From positions 6,632,501 through 6,696,500 of the forward strand of contig NC_092198.1 in assembly GCF_043641665.1 (NCBI RefSeq): DNA of 64,000 bases, read 5' to 3'. Shown piece after piece: positions 1-13,190 of the stretch. Origin of the DNA: Enoplosus armatus. Lineage: Eukaryota > Chordata > Actinopteri > Centrarchiformes > Enoplosidae. Position 1 is the first letter of the stretch, and each line of letters starts with the position of its first letter. The notes beneath the pieces were generated by a model. That model saw nothing but the letters and a program-made list of their open reading frames with translations. It made no database searches and was not told the origin of the DNA. The translations under genes were made by a program, and so were the position numbers.

Positions 1-2310
1 ACACAGGCCTCCCATGACTAACTGTCCTGCTCATTCCGGCCAGCTGCGCTTGTACGTTAAAATGGGTGAAAAAGCTCTATTACTCATGGGGAGTAATTTG
101 CACCAGCATTACTGGTACAAAAAAAAAAACATTAGTTGAATGCTTAATATTCCCATTTTATCCCATCAAGATTGCGGTTGCTCTAGCCTCCACAGAATCT
201 AATAAAAGATTTAGACAGTTATCTGAGCTTGCAAAACCAAGCGGGAGAGATTAGACTAACAAACAAACTCCAAAGAAAACTCTTCTCTCCCTTTATGTCA
301 GTTTGTTTTTCAGCATCTTTGCACAGAACGTGATGGTAATCAGGCTTCACTGAAAATGAGGGATGCCACAGTGCTTTTAAATATTTCCCTTTCTCTCTCA
401 GACGTGCTGATTTTGCTATCAGATGGCATTAAAGTATGTGTGTCTGGTTTTTGAGAGTGGATTGAGGGATAGTCAGGGAACATCAGCAGCAGGAGCCATA
501 GTTAGTGGCTGGCTGCTGCCCTATGTAGCACTAAGAGTCCTTTCTCATTATATGCTATCAACGCTATCAGGTTTGGCTGCAAGGTATTTCACTTATCAGA
601 GAGGAAACCCATCAGGCTCCGGTGCTCCTCTCTCACCAAACACTTTAATTGGATCTTTTAGCACTAATCTGCTGCCCCCAAAACACTGCCTGGGTTTTAA
701 TTAAACAAACGCCATATTAGATTTCACTTAAGGCTCCTTGAAATGCCACATTGAACTCATCCTCAGCCACGGCTCCAAAGGAAGGTAACCCAAAAAATTT
801 ATATTGCTTAATGTTTACAAATGGCATAAACAAATCTTTTACAGCGCTGCAATCTATTTAATGCTCGTGTTTAGAGGTTTGCAAACTGATGTCTTTACTT
901 TGTGCTGGGGCTGTGCCAATGTGATGGATCGTGGCTTCTGTGTTAAGCCTGTGTTGCCACCCTTGTGCCGTGTTGCCTCATTCGGACAGCCCAATCGCCT
1001 CATCTTGACACTCCTTGGCTTCCATTAATACCGAGATTATTCAGCCAGAACGCGTCAACAACACTCATATTTCTCTCTGAGACGGGGATAAATGGATCAT
1101 TCTCACGCTGCCGATAAATCAATAAAACATTACGCTGATGCAAAAAGAGTTCCCACGAGAAAGGTGGCTTACCAATGCAGCTGTCTTGCTTTGCCTATTT
1201 GTCTTTTTCATCTTTCACGCTTTCATCAAGAGAAGAAGCATCTGACAGAGGACGGGACATAATAAAGACATGAAAGGAGGAGGGACATTTGCTATTTCAT
1301 GGCTTTGGTTCCGTCTATATGATGGAAGATTCTTCTCAGCTAAAACATGAAATAATCTATAACACACAGAAAACTGAACATCGTAAGGACCAATTAAAAC
1401 CACTGAGCAGTTGATCGATTAACACTGAACGAAATGAATAGAGACTTGTCTCACTACACAGCGCTGTTGCCATTATCCGGGCTACAACACACTACAAAGA
1501 AGGAAGGATCCACTAATGCACCCTTGGGTTCAGAAATGAACCTATGCTGAGCCCTAGTGCTGACAGTGTATCAACTTGGGCAAGCCTAAGAGAGTAATCT
1601 CCCAAGTCCTGGCCAATGAGAGCTTGACTATTTCCTCACTTACAACCACTTACAGCAGTCACATTGAATCAATGCCTGGGGATAGTTTGATTGGGCCAAC
1701 CTCCCTTCCCTCCCCAAAGCAAAGCCTGTCTGCTAGTATATACCCTGAGCACCCTTTTTGCGTAGCCTTCTACCCAACCACTTCTACTCTTTACTGCCCA
1801 AGGGTGCTTTTTACTTCTATTACACGATTTTAATTCTCTTTGATGATAGGCATCTAACATAGTGCCCTTAACCCTAATCTCTCTCTCTGCTTCCTCTTTT
1901 TCTCTTTGCTGTGGCATTGAGGCGATCATAATTATGCAAGACATGATCGTGAATTTGGGGGTGGGGGGCTGTAGTCGAGGAGGTGCCTTCCCCTGTGAGC
2001 ATTTCTATGTATGTGCGTATGCATGCAAAGGAGAGATGTAAAGGTATGTCCCTGAAGCTACGAAAGCCATTATTTGGCAACCTACCTGAGACAGGAGTGC
2101 GCTGGGGGTGGTGGTAGCCATGGCTTCAGTCGCATAACTCCCTCTCCAGCTTTTATTACCGCTCATTGTCAATGCAAATGAGCACAGCTAAAGCTATCAA
2201 TGCCACCTGAGCAGCGCCAGAAGGGACAGCAGGCGCCAACACATTCCTCCAAGTCCTTGATGAAACAATTGTGTAATGTATGAAAAAGAATAACTCCATA
2301 AATGATGAAT
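1..2310. other. intron, no gene seen
   Basis: No exon, RNA gene or clear transposon. The part at 560-800 has several TAAT/ATTA cores (ACTTTAATTGGATC, TTTTAATTAAACAAACGCC) and could be a conserved element. An 11-base inverted pair, GCACCCTTGGG (about 1518) and CCCAAGGGTGC (1798-1808), is probably chance. Confidence 0.5.
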
Positions 2311-2328
2311 CCCCCCCCCCCCCCCCCC
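2311..2328. repeat. C18 homopolymer
   Basis: Eighteen consecutive C. Its length is likely to be unreliable in sequencing. Confidence 0.95.
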
Positions 2329-4993
2329 TTCTGTTTTTGGAGAACGTTTTGATTCTATCTAAAAGCGCACACGTTAGGGTTTTGCTGGGTGGTTATTGCA
2401 CCATTCGACAGCATTGGTATTCTGTTGGAACTGGCTTCCTGGATGTCTGTGGCCACTCCAGGGAAGATGAGGCGCGAGACAGAAAGACAGAGGGAGAAGA
2501 GAGTCAACTGCATTAAAGTTTCGATGACGACAGTGAAATATTGCAGGAACCTCAAAAAATGTTTTGGATATGAAAAGCAATGGAGAGTACAGGTAGGGAG
2601 AGTGACGAAAAGAGAAAAGGCTTGCAGTGGGGATCTCCAGGAGTTGCAGAGGAGTAAAAAACAGAAGAAAAGAAGGACAAGGGATAAAGAACCCCAACAA
2701 TCTTTGTCAAGACTTTCACACATTTCTCTCCAGTGGCTCCAATTCCCTCAGTAGGTTCTGATTCCCCCTCTAGCTACAACAGGCCACTATCTCCTATCTT
2801 TGTGTGTGTGTGTGTTGGACTGGCTCTCTGCCTAGCCAATTATGTCCTTGTGCTAGAGCCATCTCCCCGTCCCTGACCTTTACCGCCGAGCTCCCAACAG
2901 ACCGCCCTCCACTCCACCACTTTGTCTGACTGTCTGTCCCACTATCGCTCTTCGCTGGCCCACTAAAAAGAAGAGAGGAGAAATGTGCTTTCTCTTTTCT
3001 TCATTTCATAGGAAAGCAAGCCATCCTCCCAAATTTCCCCCTTTCAGTCTTTCTGTGTTGGCAAAGGTTGAGAATTATTTGTTATCTACACGCACTTGTC
3101 CATACATGCATTTGTCTGCGCTACAGTCCACGAATTTGGTCGCTGTAATCAAAGCTATTAATAGCTGTGAATATATTCCGGTTTTGTGGGTGAATTTCTA
3201 CCTAGGGTGAAGACCAAATCAAAATACAATAATAATACAACTAGATCTGCCCATTACTTCCTGATGGCATACCTCAGCAGGGCTCCACAATCCAATCAAA
3301 CGGCAGATAATGAAAGCAAGGAAGCAATTTAAAACCTTGAGGGTCCCTCAAAAGCAAAAAGGCAGCGAATCAAGCAGATCAGCCAACATTATGGCAGATA
3401 ATCCATATACCTCGCACTTCTTTTTTCCCTCTTTTCTTGGCTCTCTTTCTCTGTCTCTCTTGCTGTATATCTTTCTTTTTTCTTGCCTTCGTTCGATCAC
3501 TTCGTCTCTCCCACTCCAGGGCAGGACAATTAAAGTCCTTTGATGCTCTACCTCCCCAACTACTTCACAGGTATAGAGTTAATGGAAGTCACCAGCTTCT
3601 ACCAGACCTGAGACTTTAAATTGAATGTCTCCACTCCATTTGAGAGCTGTAGGAAGATAAAAGGGCAAAGTGATAGGCTCTTAGCTTCCTGTTCATAGCG
3701 TCCTGACTAGACAAGTGGAGACACTTTAATGGTCACTGCTCTGCATCATAGTCATGACAAATGAATATCAGTTGAAAGCACGTGCCAATAAAATGGGCGA
3801 TTGTCTGGTGTGTAGCTACACATGGCAATAGTAAACGGAAGAGCGCTGGGAGTGAAATGGCTCCATGGAGATTTGAGTCTGATGGTTTTGGCAGGAAACC
3901 GTCTGTCTGGTCTCCTTGTTTCTCTTTTCTCGGGCTCATATGTCGTCCACACATTTTTGAAGGCTGCCAATAGGAAAACAAAAAGGAATGGGGATGTCCT
4001 GGTGGCTCAAAAAGTGGAGCATTCTGCGAGTCCTACACTGCTATAAATGGTTTTGTGTTTTCTTACTTCTCATTTATCCTTCACTGCGTACTATTATTAT
4101 CAAAGTATCTGGTCACTTTTCATTGAAAAACTAAACTAACCCTCTATTTGCACACCTCTGAAAGCCTTTTTGTGCCACAACTGGAAACCTTTGTGGTAAA
4201 GCATGTGGCTTTGATGTATAGCTTGAGGTTGAAGCACAGACGCATACAGTACCTCCCCACACAAATACGCACATACATACTCTTCCATGTATTCACCCAC
4301 GCACTTCATTTGTGTATAATATCAAAGCGGCAGGCTGCGCAGTACCGGCGCCTCATAGCTGATTAGCAAAGCCTCCTGCTGTTAGTGTCCAGTGTATGAA
4401 ATGTACATATACATTTGCTGTTTTCTTAAGAGATGAATGACAGTTCTAATCAGTGGCCTCTTATCTCATGTTCGATTCCATTTTCATTTGCCTGTGATGT
4501 TATGGTTTCTGATGAATACACTGCAGGATCAGCCTAAATATGTGCCCTCCTGCCCTCGCTGTCAGTGTATACAGGCTTGTTATGCTGGAAAATACTCACT
4601 CCACAATAGACCTCACCACTTGTTTACACTTGTTTCTCAAATCAATGTCACTACAGAGACGTGGGTTAAGACCTCTACTTTGCTTTGGCACTGAGGTTCA
4701 TGTGACTAGAGAGGACTGTCTAAATATTACTGAATGCACGAAAGCCCTTCTTTCTCCTGATGCATGTGCATCTGTTGAACAAGTTCTGAGCTGTAGGGGA
4801 GGGGTTCATATGGATATGTCTCTATGTGTAAAGATTTTTATATTTTTCATGGGTGCATCCATACTGCCCGAGTCTGTGCGCATCTTGGGGGGATGTGTAT
4901 GTGGAGAGGCTTTGAAGTGGATACATGCTGGGGTGCATTCTGCATGGCAGGAGAATCGCTCCTGGCGATACCATGGCTACGCAACACAGTGAA
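2329..4993. other. intron, no gene seen
   Basis: Mostly plain unique sequence; short (TG)8 at 2800-2815, CT-rich stretches around 3420-3500, and the possible SINE head at 3990. The 150-codon plus-strand frame at 4540-4992 has no domain and no splice context, and I regard it as chance. Confidence 0.5.
3990..4040 (+). mobile_element. possible tRNA-like SINE head (A-box side only)
   Basis: GATGTCCTGGTGGCTCAAAA followed by GTGGAGCATTCTGCGAGTCC resembles the start of teleost tRNA-derived SINEs (TGGTGGCTCAGTGGTAGAGC). No B-box follows, so it would be a 5' fragment, or the match is chance. Confidence 0.35.
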
Positions 4994-5017
4994 AACACAC
5001 ACACACACACACACACC
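4994..5017. repeat. (AC)12 microsatellite
   Basis: Short AC tract, followed by further CA-rich sequence to about 5055. Confidence 0.85.
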
Positions 5018-5865
5018 CAGATACACACATACAGTATACACGTGGACACACACAGTTGGAGGCAGTCTGAGACAGAGAAGCGACAGTATTCCATGAGACA
5101 GGAGAGTAGGCTGCAAAGCACCATACCTGCCAGTTCTGATCTAGTCGGCAGCATCCTGGAAACCAGACCTAACCAGACTCGCCAAGTTCGGTCTGTTAAA
5201 AGGTTTTTTCAAAGAGGTTTTTATGCCCATCTCTCTGGTTTGCCTTTCTTTTACATTTTGAAATATTATAGCCAGCAGTACTGATATTATGGGCTTGTTT
5301 CATCATCTGCAGAAAAAGTGCAACTGCAAATCAAGACTTTCCAATTTGTCAGAAGCTACTGCAACAGCTACAGTGCATGCAAAACCTTTTGTGACAATTG
5401 CGATTTTATCATGATATTTAGACAGGTGTTAAAAGAACAATGGTCGTACCACAAGAAGTCCTAAGAAATTAGAGTTGTGGTACATGCACACACGCTCACA
5501 CAAAGCTCAATACAATAATACCAGGCAGGGATCTCGGTCATAATGTCGAGAAAATCCACACCAAAGGTCTGAACCTTAACAAAGCCCACTGGACAACAGT
5601 CTTAAGCCCTCAAGAAAAACCCATCAGCTCACTGAATCATCCTCCTGTGCTCATCTCCCGATTGGCACGATGAGCCTCTTCACTTCATCCACAACTGCCA
5701 TAAGGATCAATACAGCACTTCAGAATTGATTCTGCATTCTGTGGTCAATGCCAACTCCAATAATCACCCCTGTTCGCTCATCAATTACGCCTGTTCCACT
5801 GTTAACTTCATTTTATGTGTTGTGTTTACTTTTTCTATTGATATATATTTCTCTTCTAGTGTTTC

Positions 5866-5893
5866 ATCTATCCATCCATCCATCCATCCATCT
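5866..5893. repeat. (ATCC)n tetranucleotide repeat
   Basis: ATCTATCCATCCATCCATCC continues for about 28 bases and is followed by CTTTATCGGATAAA. Teleost ATCC tracts often sit beside a decayed repeat ending CCGCTTATCCG; the flank here is similar. Confidence 0.85.
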
Positions 5894-6672
5894 TTCTATC
5901 CTTTATCGGATAAATAAGATGTTTTTCACTAAGGATCACTGCCTAGGACCAGTAACAATAGCTAAATGGATCCTAAATAATGAAGTTAGAGTATGGCGTC
6001 TAAAAATGTCTCCATCCTTGTGATTGCGGTTTTCAAACAAATCCTGATTGGTGATGATGAATGGCTAAAATTGATGGACGGTATGTTAAAGCGCACACTG
6101 GCAAAGGGTGAAAATGTTCTGTCGAAGAGAAGTACTGTTTCAAGGGATTGTCCTACGGGAACATATATCACAATCTGTAATTGTGTTGGAGGCAAGAATC
6201 CACAGTTTGTCCTGGCATTAAAGAAGATATATTTTGCTTTCTGTAAGGTAGTGAAGCAGAGCAGCCTTCTACACTGAGAACATTAAGGTCAGCTGAAACA
6301 TTAATTCACTCTACAGTAAGTTATTCGAGCTTTAAACTCATACACACGCACACACATACATACATAAGCATTTGACATTTGAAAGCTGCGACTATGTTGC
6401 CTGGACTGGCACTGATATGTACACTATGGCATTGCAGTGGGGTGAATATCCGCTTCTCTTTCCTCTCCTCTAGTAGAGCCTGATAAGCTCTGCTCCGGCT
6501 TGGCCAGATAGACAGAACGGGGGCTGAGTTTTTTTTTTTTTCCTTTTCTTTTTTTCCCTCTCTGCTGTGTGTCCTAGATGTCTGCACACAGTGGCAGCAC
6601 TGCGTTAATTCGCTCAGACGCTGTCACGAATGCGGCTCAACGTAGCCCGAGCCTGCAACTTGGCATGAGGGT

Positions 6673-6676
<4 letters not shown>

Positions 6677-6703
<27 letters not shown>
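6677..6703. repeat. (GA)n microsatellite
   Basis: AAGAGAGAGA-type tract of about 26 bases, followed by GTGTTTGG; purine-rich sequence continues to about 6820. Confidence 0.9.
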
Positions 6704-7183
6704 TGTTTGGACGCAGGGCTGGATAGAGAGAAAAGCAGAGATAAAACAAGAGAATTAGACAAGAGATAAAGGAGGGGAAAAAACAACAGGATGGATAGAC
6801 AAGGGATAGAGATAAAAACCGAACAGGGGCTATTTATGAAAATGAATGGCTTGGGATGTTGGTTTGTGGAATTAACGTTGGTGACAAATCATGCGTGGGC
6901 ATCAGTGTTGAATTCCATTCAGGTGACACGTGGCCGCATGCTCATGTCTATGCATCTGGGAGAGTGATACAGTATCAGCATAAGCCTGTCTCTCTCTGCT
7001 GCATTCAAAGATGTAATCTGTATACTGCCGTTTCAGAGGCCGGGTCCTTTTCATGTAAGTCACTTCAATGAAGAAAAAGAATGTGAAATAAGCAGTGTTT
7101 CCTCTCCTTGAAATACAGAAACACAATGCATTATTTTCACTAGCTAGCTAGGTAGAGATAGCTAGTGAGCAAGACATTTTGGT

Positions 7184-7220
7184 ATAAATATAGCTATATT
7201 TATCTATATATATATAGATA
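7184..7220. repeat. two adjoining perfect AT-rich palindromes
   Basis: ATAAATATAGCTATATTTAT (7184-7203) and TATCTATATATATATAGATA (7201-7220) are each perfect 20-base palindromes that overlap by three bases. They sit in a stretch of TAGCTAG/ATAGATA repeats (7141-7235). Such DNA can extrude cruciforms; no function is shown. Confidence 0.8.
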
Positions 7221-8411
7221 TATATAGCTAGATAGCCAGGTGGAAGCTTTTAAATAATGGCCTGCATAAATCATATTTTGCTGTTGCCTTGTATTATTAA
7301 CACTTGAGTATTTAGCTTGGATTAGCATGAATTCCATAAAATCATAAATACTTCAACTGCAGAAAACCAGACCTTTATTTGAAACTTATATTTGAGACAG
7401 GCGCGTATTTATAATTTCCTCTGCTTTATGAGTATGTTTTATGATATTTTAGTAAGATGTGTCCCTCTTTTCTGATTCGCTTCTGTTTTAATTTTTACAT
7501 GTTGCCTTAATAAATTCATTATTATGTACATTTCTATAGCACTAATCGGTACAACAGTCAACAACAGTCATGTGACAATCACCCGACTGCTGCTGAATTT
7601 CTTTGCTCAAACAGTAATACTATTTTCATTCATTAATTAAAATAAAATTGCTTCCACTTTGACAATTCTTGGCCCACGCTTTATTTGTTTGTGCCAGCCA
7701 ATATTATTAGAGACGAAGCCATTATTTGAATACCAGCTTTTAATTGAGAATTTATGGTCGATAAATAGCAAGAGAGATGGCTAAATAGCTAGATAGAGAT
7801 AGATAAAACAGATTGATTGATTTTGTAATGCTGAAAGAATGGAAAAGTGGGCCTTCTGTTGGAAAACAAAATCTGCTTAGTTTACAGTCAGCACTGATAA
7901 GGGCAGGCAGAGGTAAGAGTGGAATAAGGATCAAATGTGGTGGCTAGAGGACAGCCATAGAGAGGAGAAAATCAATTAGAGGGAAGGAGGGAGAAAGGAG
8001 AGACAGGGGAGGGAGTTTTTGCATGTGTGTGTGTGATAGTATCATCAAGTTCACAGCACTGAGTGCAGAGTTGAGTGATTTAATGTGAGTGATGGACAAG
8101 AGAGGAGGGAGGTGGGAGACAGGGTGACTCTTGTCCGGGTGCAGATACAGTAGTAAGGTGCAGCGTGTTTGTTTGCATCCTGTGTGCGGACCTCACAAAA
8201 CACGTCTTGGGCACACACTTCAAACTGCATCTCAGGGGATTAAAAGCAAAAACACACACACATATACACTCTCTGCTGTCTACAATTCAATCTGCTCTTC
8301 ACAAGGAAGGTATTGCAAGCGCATCAGAACAAAACAGACACGTGCAAACACAATATGCGGACTGCAATAATCTCTTCAATTCAAACCGCTTCTTATAAGC
8401 AGAGGTAGAGT

Positions 8412-8413
<2 letters not shown>

Positions 8414-8449
<36 letters not shown>
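8414..8449. repeat. (CA)18 microsatellite
   Basis: 36 bases of uninterrupted CA. Confidence 0.95.
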
Positions 8450-8451
<2 letters not shown>

Positions 8452-9409
8452 CAGTATAAAGTAAGAGTCAGCATCCTCAGATAAAGCAATGGAGATAATA
8501 GCTTGGCATGGTATCATTGCTGTGATTAATCCTTCGGCCTGCTTTTGAGCACTTGATAAATCAAATCAAAGAAACACCCACTCCCACCCACACATGCACT
8601 GATGCAGGCATGCATGGAGTAATGAGCGTCTTATCAATCTTACTCAGGCGGGGCGGTCGCAGTTTCATCCCGCTAGTGAGGCTGAATTGCTCCTTGCACT
8701 CTTCATTCTGGCAAATATGGGACATATATTGTTTACATCTATAGTTCCCTGGGGGGCTTTTGGGATCCATATGAATTATCCATATCCACTAAGTGCCCTG
8801 TAAAATAGGATGAATCACAGGTTAAGGCTTGCTTTAAAGTCGCAAACGGTTATGTAAGACTCGAGTGAGGAAGAGGTCTGCCTCCTCCTTCCTATGTCTC
8901 TTTCCCTCTCATATCTTTTCATGTTAATTTCACCAGTTTATTTTACACTGAGGATTGCAGCAAAATAAAAATATATATTGCCTACTGTGGCTGAACAAAG
9001 CATTGCTTATGACTCTGAGCCGGAAGCATAGTTAGAGAGAGGCAGCCTGAAGTTGTTCCAAATAAGGCAGTTCTCTGCACAATAAACAAGAGGCCAAGGA
9101 GTGGGTAGAAAAACATTTGTGCCCTCTGACCCACTCTTAAACTTGTGACCCACCACGGCAGAATATTGCCCTTCAGAGAGTGCTAACGATTCCCAAGGGA
9201 GTGCTAGTGTTGTACATGGGATGCGTGCAGTGTGGAGTGCTGTGCGCCGGGAAGTGCGGTTGGATGGCAAAAATTTGTAGCATGTGCCAATGCATGTGCA
9301 TGTCCTCCCTGATGGTATCTGTGGAGGACTTTAACACATACTTCTTTTCTAAATGTATCAGCAATCTTTTTTAAAAAAATTGGCAAAATAAAATGTAAAT
9401 CAGCGGGTT

Positions 9410-9515
9410 TCCGTCAAATACATTCATGCAAAAATAATCAGGAGGACCTGACAAGATTACATAATTAAATGAGCATCACTAACTGGTGTTTTTAATCAGC
9501 CAGTATGGTGATTAA
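9410..9515. promoter_or_regulatory. candidate conserved non-coding element
   Basis: CATAATTAAATGAGCATCAC, GTTTTTAATCAGCC and GATTAAAGAGG give several homeodomain-type TAAT cores in about 100 bases without simple repeats. The call is made by look only; a cross-species alignment is the test. Confidence 0.25.
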
Positions 9516-9565
9516 AGAGGGGTGACATGCAACAAGGGTCTCCATCTGGACTCAAAACAAGGAGA
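9516..9565 (-). mobile_element. decayed fragment of the same tRNA-SINE family
   Basis: Plus strand GGGGTGACATGCAACAAGGG, then TCTCCATCTGGACTCAAA, lines up with GGGGTGACATGCAGCAAAGG and the B-box region of the SINE at 22.7 kb. The B-box itself is degraded. It lies directly beside an AT-rich conserved-looking block (9410-9515). Confidence 0.4.
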
Positions 9566-11984
9566 TTGTGATTACGTACAGCCCCCAAGACACCTTCCCT
9601 CTTTTTATTCTCTCATTTTCTAGCTTTCTGGTGGAGTGGAGACAGTAACAGTGAGTGACAGCATGACGTGAAAGCTTCGTCTACAGTAGAAGTATGTATT
9701 CCAATCTCGAGGTGTATTCAAGGAAATCTTTTTCTTTTCCACCTCAGCCAACTGTAAAAACTGCTCAGCCACATTTAAGGGTTTTTTTGTTTCAAATTTC
9801 CTGCATTACCATTCTATGGTTATTTGTAAGCATAAACAGCTGGATGAAAATATGCCATATAAGGGTGAGAAATAGTTGTCACAATCAGAATATTTCAGTC
9901 TACAATTTTGTCTCTGTGTGCACAACCATCAGTAGAAAAGAAACAGGAACGAAAGTTTAGGTTTCGACAATTCACGGAGGATTCCGTGTCTAAGCCGTGT
10001 CCATGACTATGAATCCAATGTCCTCCACAGCAGCACAAGCTGTGTAACACTCATTCTAAAACCGGCAAGAGGGATGTCAGAATGGAAAACAGCATGTCCC
10101 TCGGTTTTGTATGTTCCCCGTTCCACGTGTGATGTGTGGGCACATAAGTGTGTGTTCTGCTACTTGTTTGCCATTCTTCAGACACATTCCCATCACCCTG
10201 CAACTTATTATAGAGGCTGTGCATGTCAGGACACAACACATGAATGTGGGAGCACATTCATTGGCCCGCTAGTCTGGCCAATCAATTCTCCCTGCAGGTG
10301 TTCCTTCATAGGAGCTGTCAAAATTGGGTTCACACGGCTCGGCCTGCCTGTCTACCTGTTTGCCAGCCTGTTTTTTCTCTCTTACTGGCCAGCTCTGTGT
10401 CCATATTAGTGGTGCAAGCAAGATGATACCATGTTTCCGGCTGGCCAGCGAGCCTCTTAGCCAACCCTGGCTGTCTGTTTGCTAAGGGACTGCAGGAAGT
10501 CCCAACGCAATATCCACTCAGAGCGTCTGGGCAAGCCCATTAGCTACTTTAGCCTGGACTAGAGTGGGTTGGAGAGGCTATCCCAATCTCTCTTTCTCCG
10601 TCTGCCTCTCTGCTGCACCTCTTTTTCTTTCCCTTGTACACTCTCTCTATCTTCTTCTCCCTTTATCTGCCACCTCTCTGCCATCTCTCTTTCTCTCTAC
10701 ACGGTTCTCCATCTATCTTTTGCTTATTCACTCTTTACATCACCGTGCCTCTCTCTCCCTCCGCAATTTCCCCCTCTCCTTTCCGCCGTGATAAACCACA
10801 ATGAAAGAGAAATACGGCATTTGAAACCTGGCAGCGCAAGAGATATTCATCCTGTCCTTGCAGGGCAAGATGGAGGGGATTACAAATATTATATTTGCTT
10901 GGCTGTAAACATATTTATCAGGGGATGAATTATCTGTTGGTTGTGTATGTGTCTGCAAAAAACATGTTTGTCTAGACGCTCTGCCCCAGCTCTGGAGCAC
11001 GGAGCAATAACAAAAAACACCTTTGACATGGCACAACTGTCTAAGCTTGCAAACAAACCAAGTGCATTTACTACCATCTATTGCTTTACCCATGCAAATG
11101 TGGAGCAAACATAGGTTAATTACTACTTAGGTACACTATTATTTATTAATTTTGTTTCTTCTAAAACAATTCATTTTTAATATGGCAAACTATGCCAATA
11201 GAGTATTAAGACAGCCCATTAACCCTAAGGTGAATACGGAAATAGCGGGCATTACGAATCATTGTCCATAAAGGTACTCCATCTTGCTGCCAATTGCACC
11301 AATAGCCTCTCTCCGAGAATCAAGAATCAATCACTGGAGTGCTAATTATTGCCATGAGACACGTCCTGGAGAGGGGCGAGTGTGAGGGAGGGTGGTCCTT
11401 TATATACTGTAATGTGTATAAATCATTCAGCTGGTCTCCTCAAGGTCACAGTCTGCAGCACAAATGTATCTAATAATATCCCAGCGGCTTCAATGAATGA
11501 GCCAACCTAGGTCCCGTGAAGTCACATGGTCAGCAGCAGATCTGAATGAGAAAACGGAGCACTTGGAAAGGCATTCTCACGTCTCGCCACCTGTTGTGAC
11601 GGAGACGATAATGAGCTCAGGGGGAAGTCGTTAAAAGGTGGCGAGGGCTGGTGAGCGACCCATTAGTTAACCTTATGATGTCACTGTAGGTCAAATCCTA
11701 CATGATTCATGATCTCCGCGGGGGGTGAAATCTTCGTTCTGTCTAATCTCTGGAGGTTCTGTCACTGTCTCCATGGAGACAGACGTGACACGAGAGGCAC
11801 AGCCATTCAAACTAATTGGCTTTGTTGGATCAACACCAGAAAGGTAACTATTCTTCCACATTTCAAATGTGTGGAGTGAGGTATAATAGTAAAAACTTAC
11901 ATAAAAGGAATGGCTGAATATGTAAAAAAAACAACAAAAAAAAAAAGTTGAGTTGAATATGAAATATCTATAGGCATGGTTTAA

Positions 11985-12160
11985 TTCCTGCTCATCGCAT
12001 TATTCATTTGCATCGAAGATGGAGCTACTATGAGTGGGGGTTTGTTCAAATGAATAATCATTTGATGGATAATTATGAGATGTGTTCAGCTACTTCCTGT
12101 TGGAGCCATAGCCATAATTATGAGAGCTAGAGAGCATAAATGTAATTAATAAGCCAAGGC
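11985..12160. promoter_or_regulatory. candidate conserved non-coding element (homeodomain/POU-site rich)
   Basis: Low-repeat stretch with many developmental-factor core sites: TTTAATTCC, ATTCATTTGCAT (octamer-like), GATAATTATGAG, CATAATTATGAG and GTAATTAATAAG. Density and lack of decay resemble vertebrate conserved non-coding elements. It lies about 5.4 kb downstream of the beta exon, in its intron. Conservation itself cannot be seen from one sequence. Confidence 0.3.
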
Positions 12161-12261
12161 TGGAGTGACCGAGTAGGGGGATAAAAAGCAAGCACTGAGG
12201 TTCTGGAGGATGAGTTTGCGAGGACAGACTTTCCTGGTTAATTTGCAGAGCAAGCAGATTT

Positions 12262-12289
12262 GTGGTGGTGGTGGTGGGGGGGGGGGGGG
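12262..12289. repeat. GGT repeat leading into a G run
   Basis: Five GGT-type units followed by about 14 G. G-quadruplex formation on the plus strand is plausible. Confidence 0.9.
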
Positions 12290-13084
12290 TTACAGTGTAG
12301 CAAAGAGTTCTGGAGGGGTAAAAAAAGATGTTTATCTATATGTTGTGAAAGAAAAGAAATATGAGCAAAGAGAGGGAGTTGAGGAGAGGAAGGTAAAAAA
12401 GAGAGGCTGTGAGCTGAGCAGGCATAAACGAGAGATAAAGGTCAGGATGAGAGGGAAACGGAGGAGAGGAGGCATGGCGATGTCACTGTCACCTCATTAA
12501 TGTTTTCAACTTTTCACTTTTGTTTTATTTAATTCTCCTACTGCTTCCCCCTGCTCCTCTCCTCTCCTTTCTTCTTGTCCCCCTCCCTCCTTCCTCACCT
12601 CCTTTCCTTCCTCTCTGGCAGGCTGAAAAACGGCCCTGTCTTCTCCGAGATAAAATGTCTGAGTTTGTGAGGGCAAAAAAAAAAAAGGGGGGGGGGCAGA
12701 GAAGGCAAAAACCTAAAATAACCACATAATTAAGCCCCCCAAACAGCTCTCCCTATTGATTTGCTGTCCAGAGCATAAACAGGAAGCAGCAAGCAAAGTA
12801 AAAAAAGGGGGGGCGATGAAGTCGAAGAAGAAGTCGAGCGATGTGGATCAGGATGAAGAGGGAAGAAAGGCAAGCGATGGACTGTTTTCAAGTGAGGATC
12901 CAGCTCGCTGTCTCTTTTTCTGAGAAACAGAGAAAAACACAAAGTCCAAAGGAATCCTTTCTTCTCTATCGCTCAACCATCGTACTCCTTCATTCCTCAC
13001 TCTATTTTTTTCATTTAATTCGGCACCCATCATGAATAGCCACAGGGCAATATCATTTAAGTCTACCAGTGTGCTGTATAATGC

Positions 13085-13190
<106 letters not shown>

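Larger units (their letters stand above)
5018..8413. other. intron, no gene seen
   Basis: Unique sequence with the ATCC repeat at 5866, GA tract at 6677 and AT palindromes at 7184. Purine-rich stretches occur at 6720-6820 and 7970-8120. No coding exon recognised. Confidence 0.5.

Noticed and set aside
1518..1808. 11-base inverted pair GCACCCTTGGG / CCCAAGGGTGC
   Set aside because: Short arms 280 bases apart with no further matching; likely chance.
4540..4992. 150-codon plus-strand open frame
   Set aside because: No family, domain or codon bias seen; length within chance for 64 kb.
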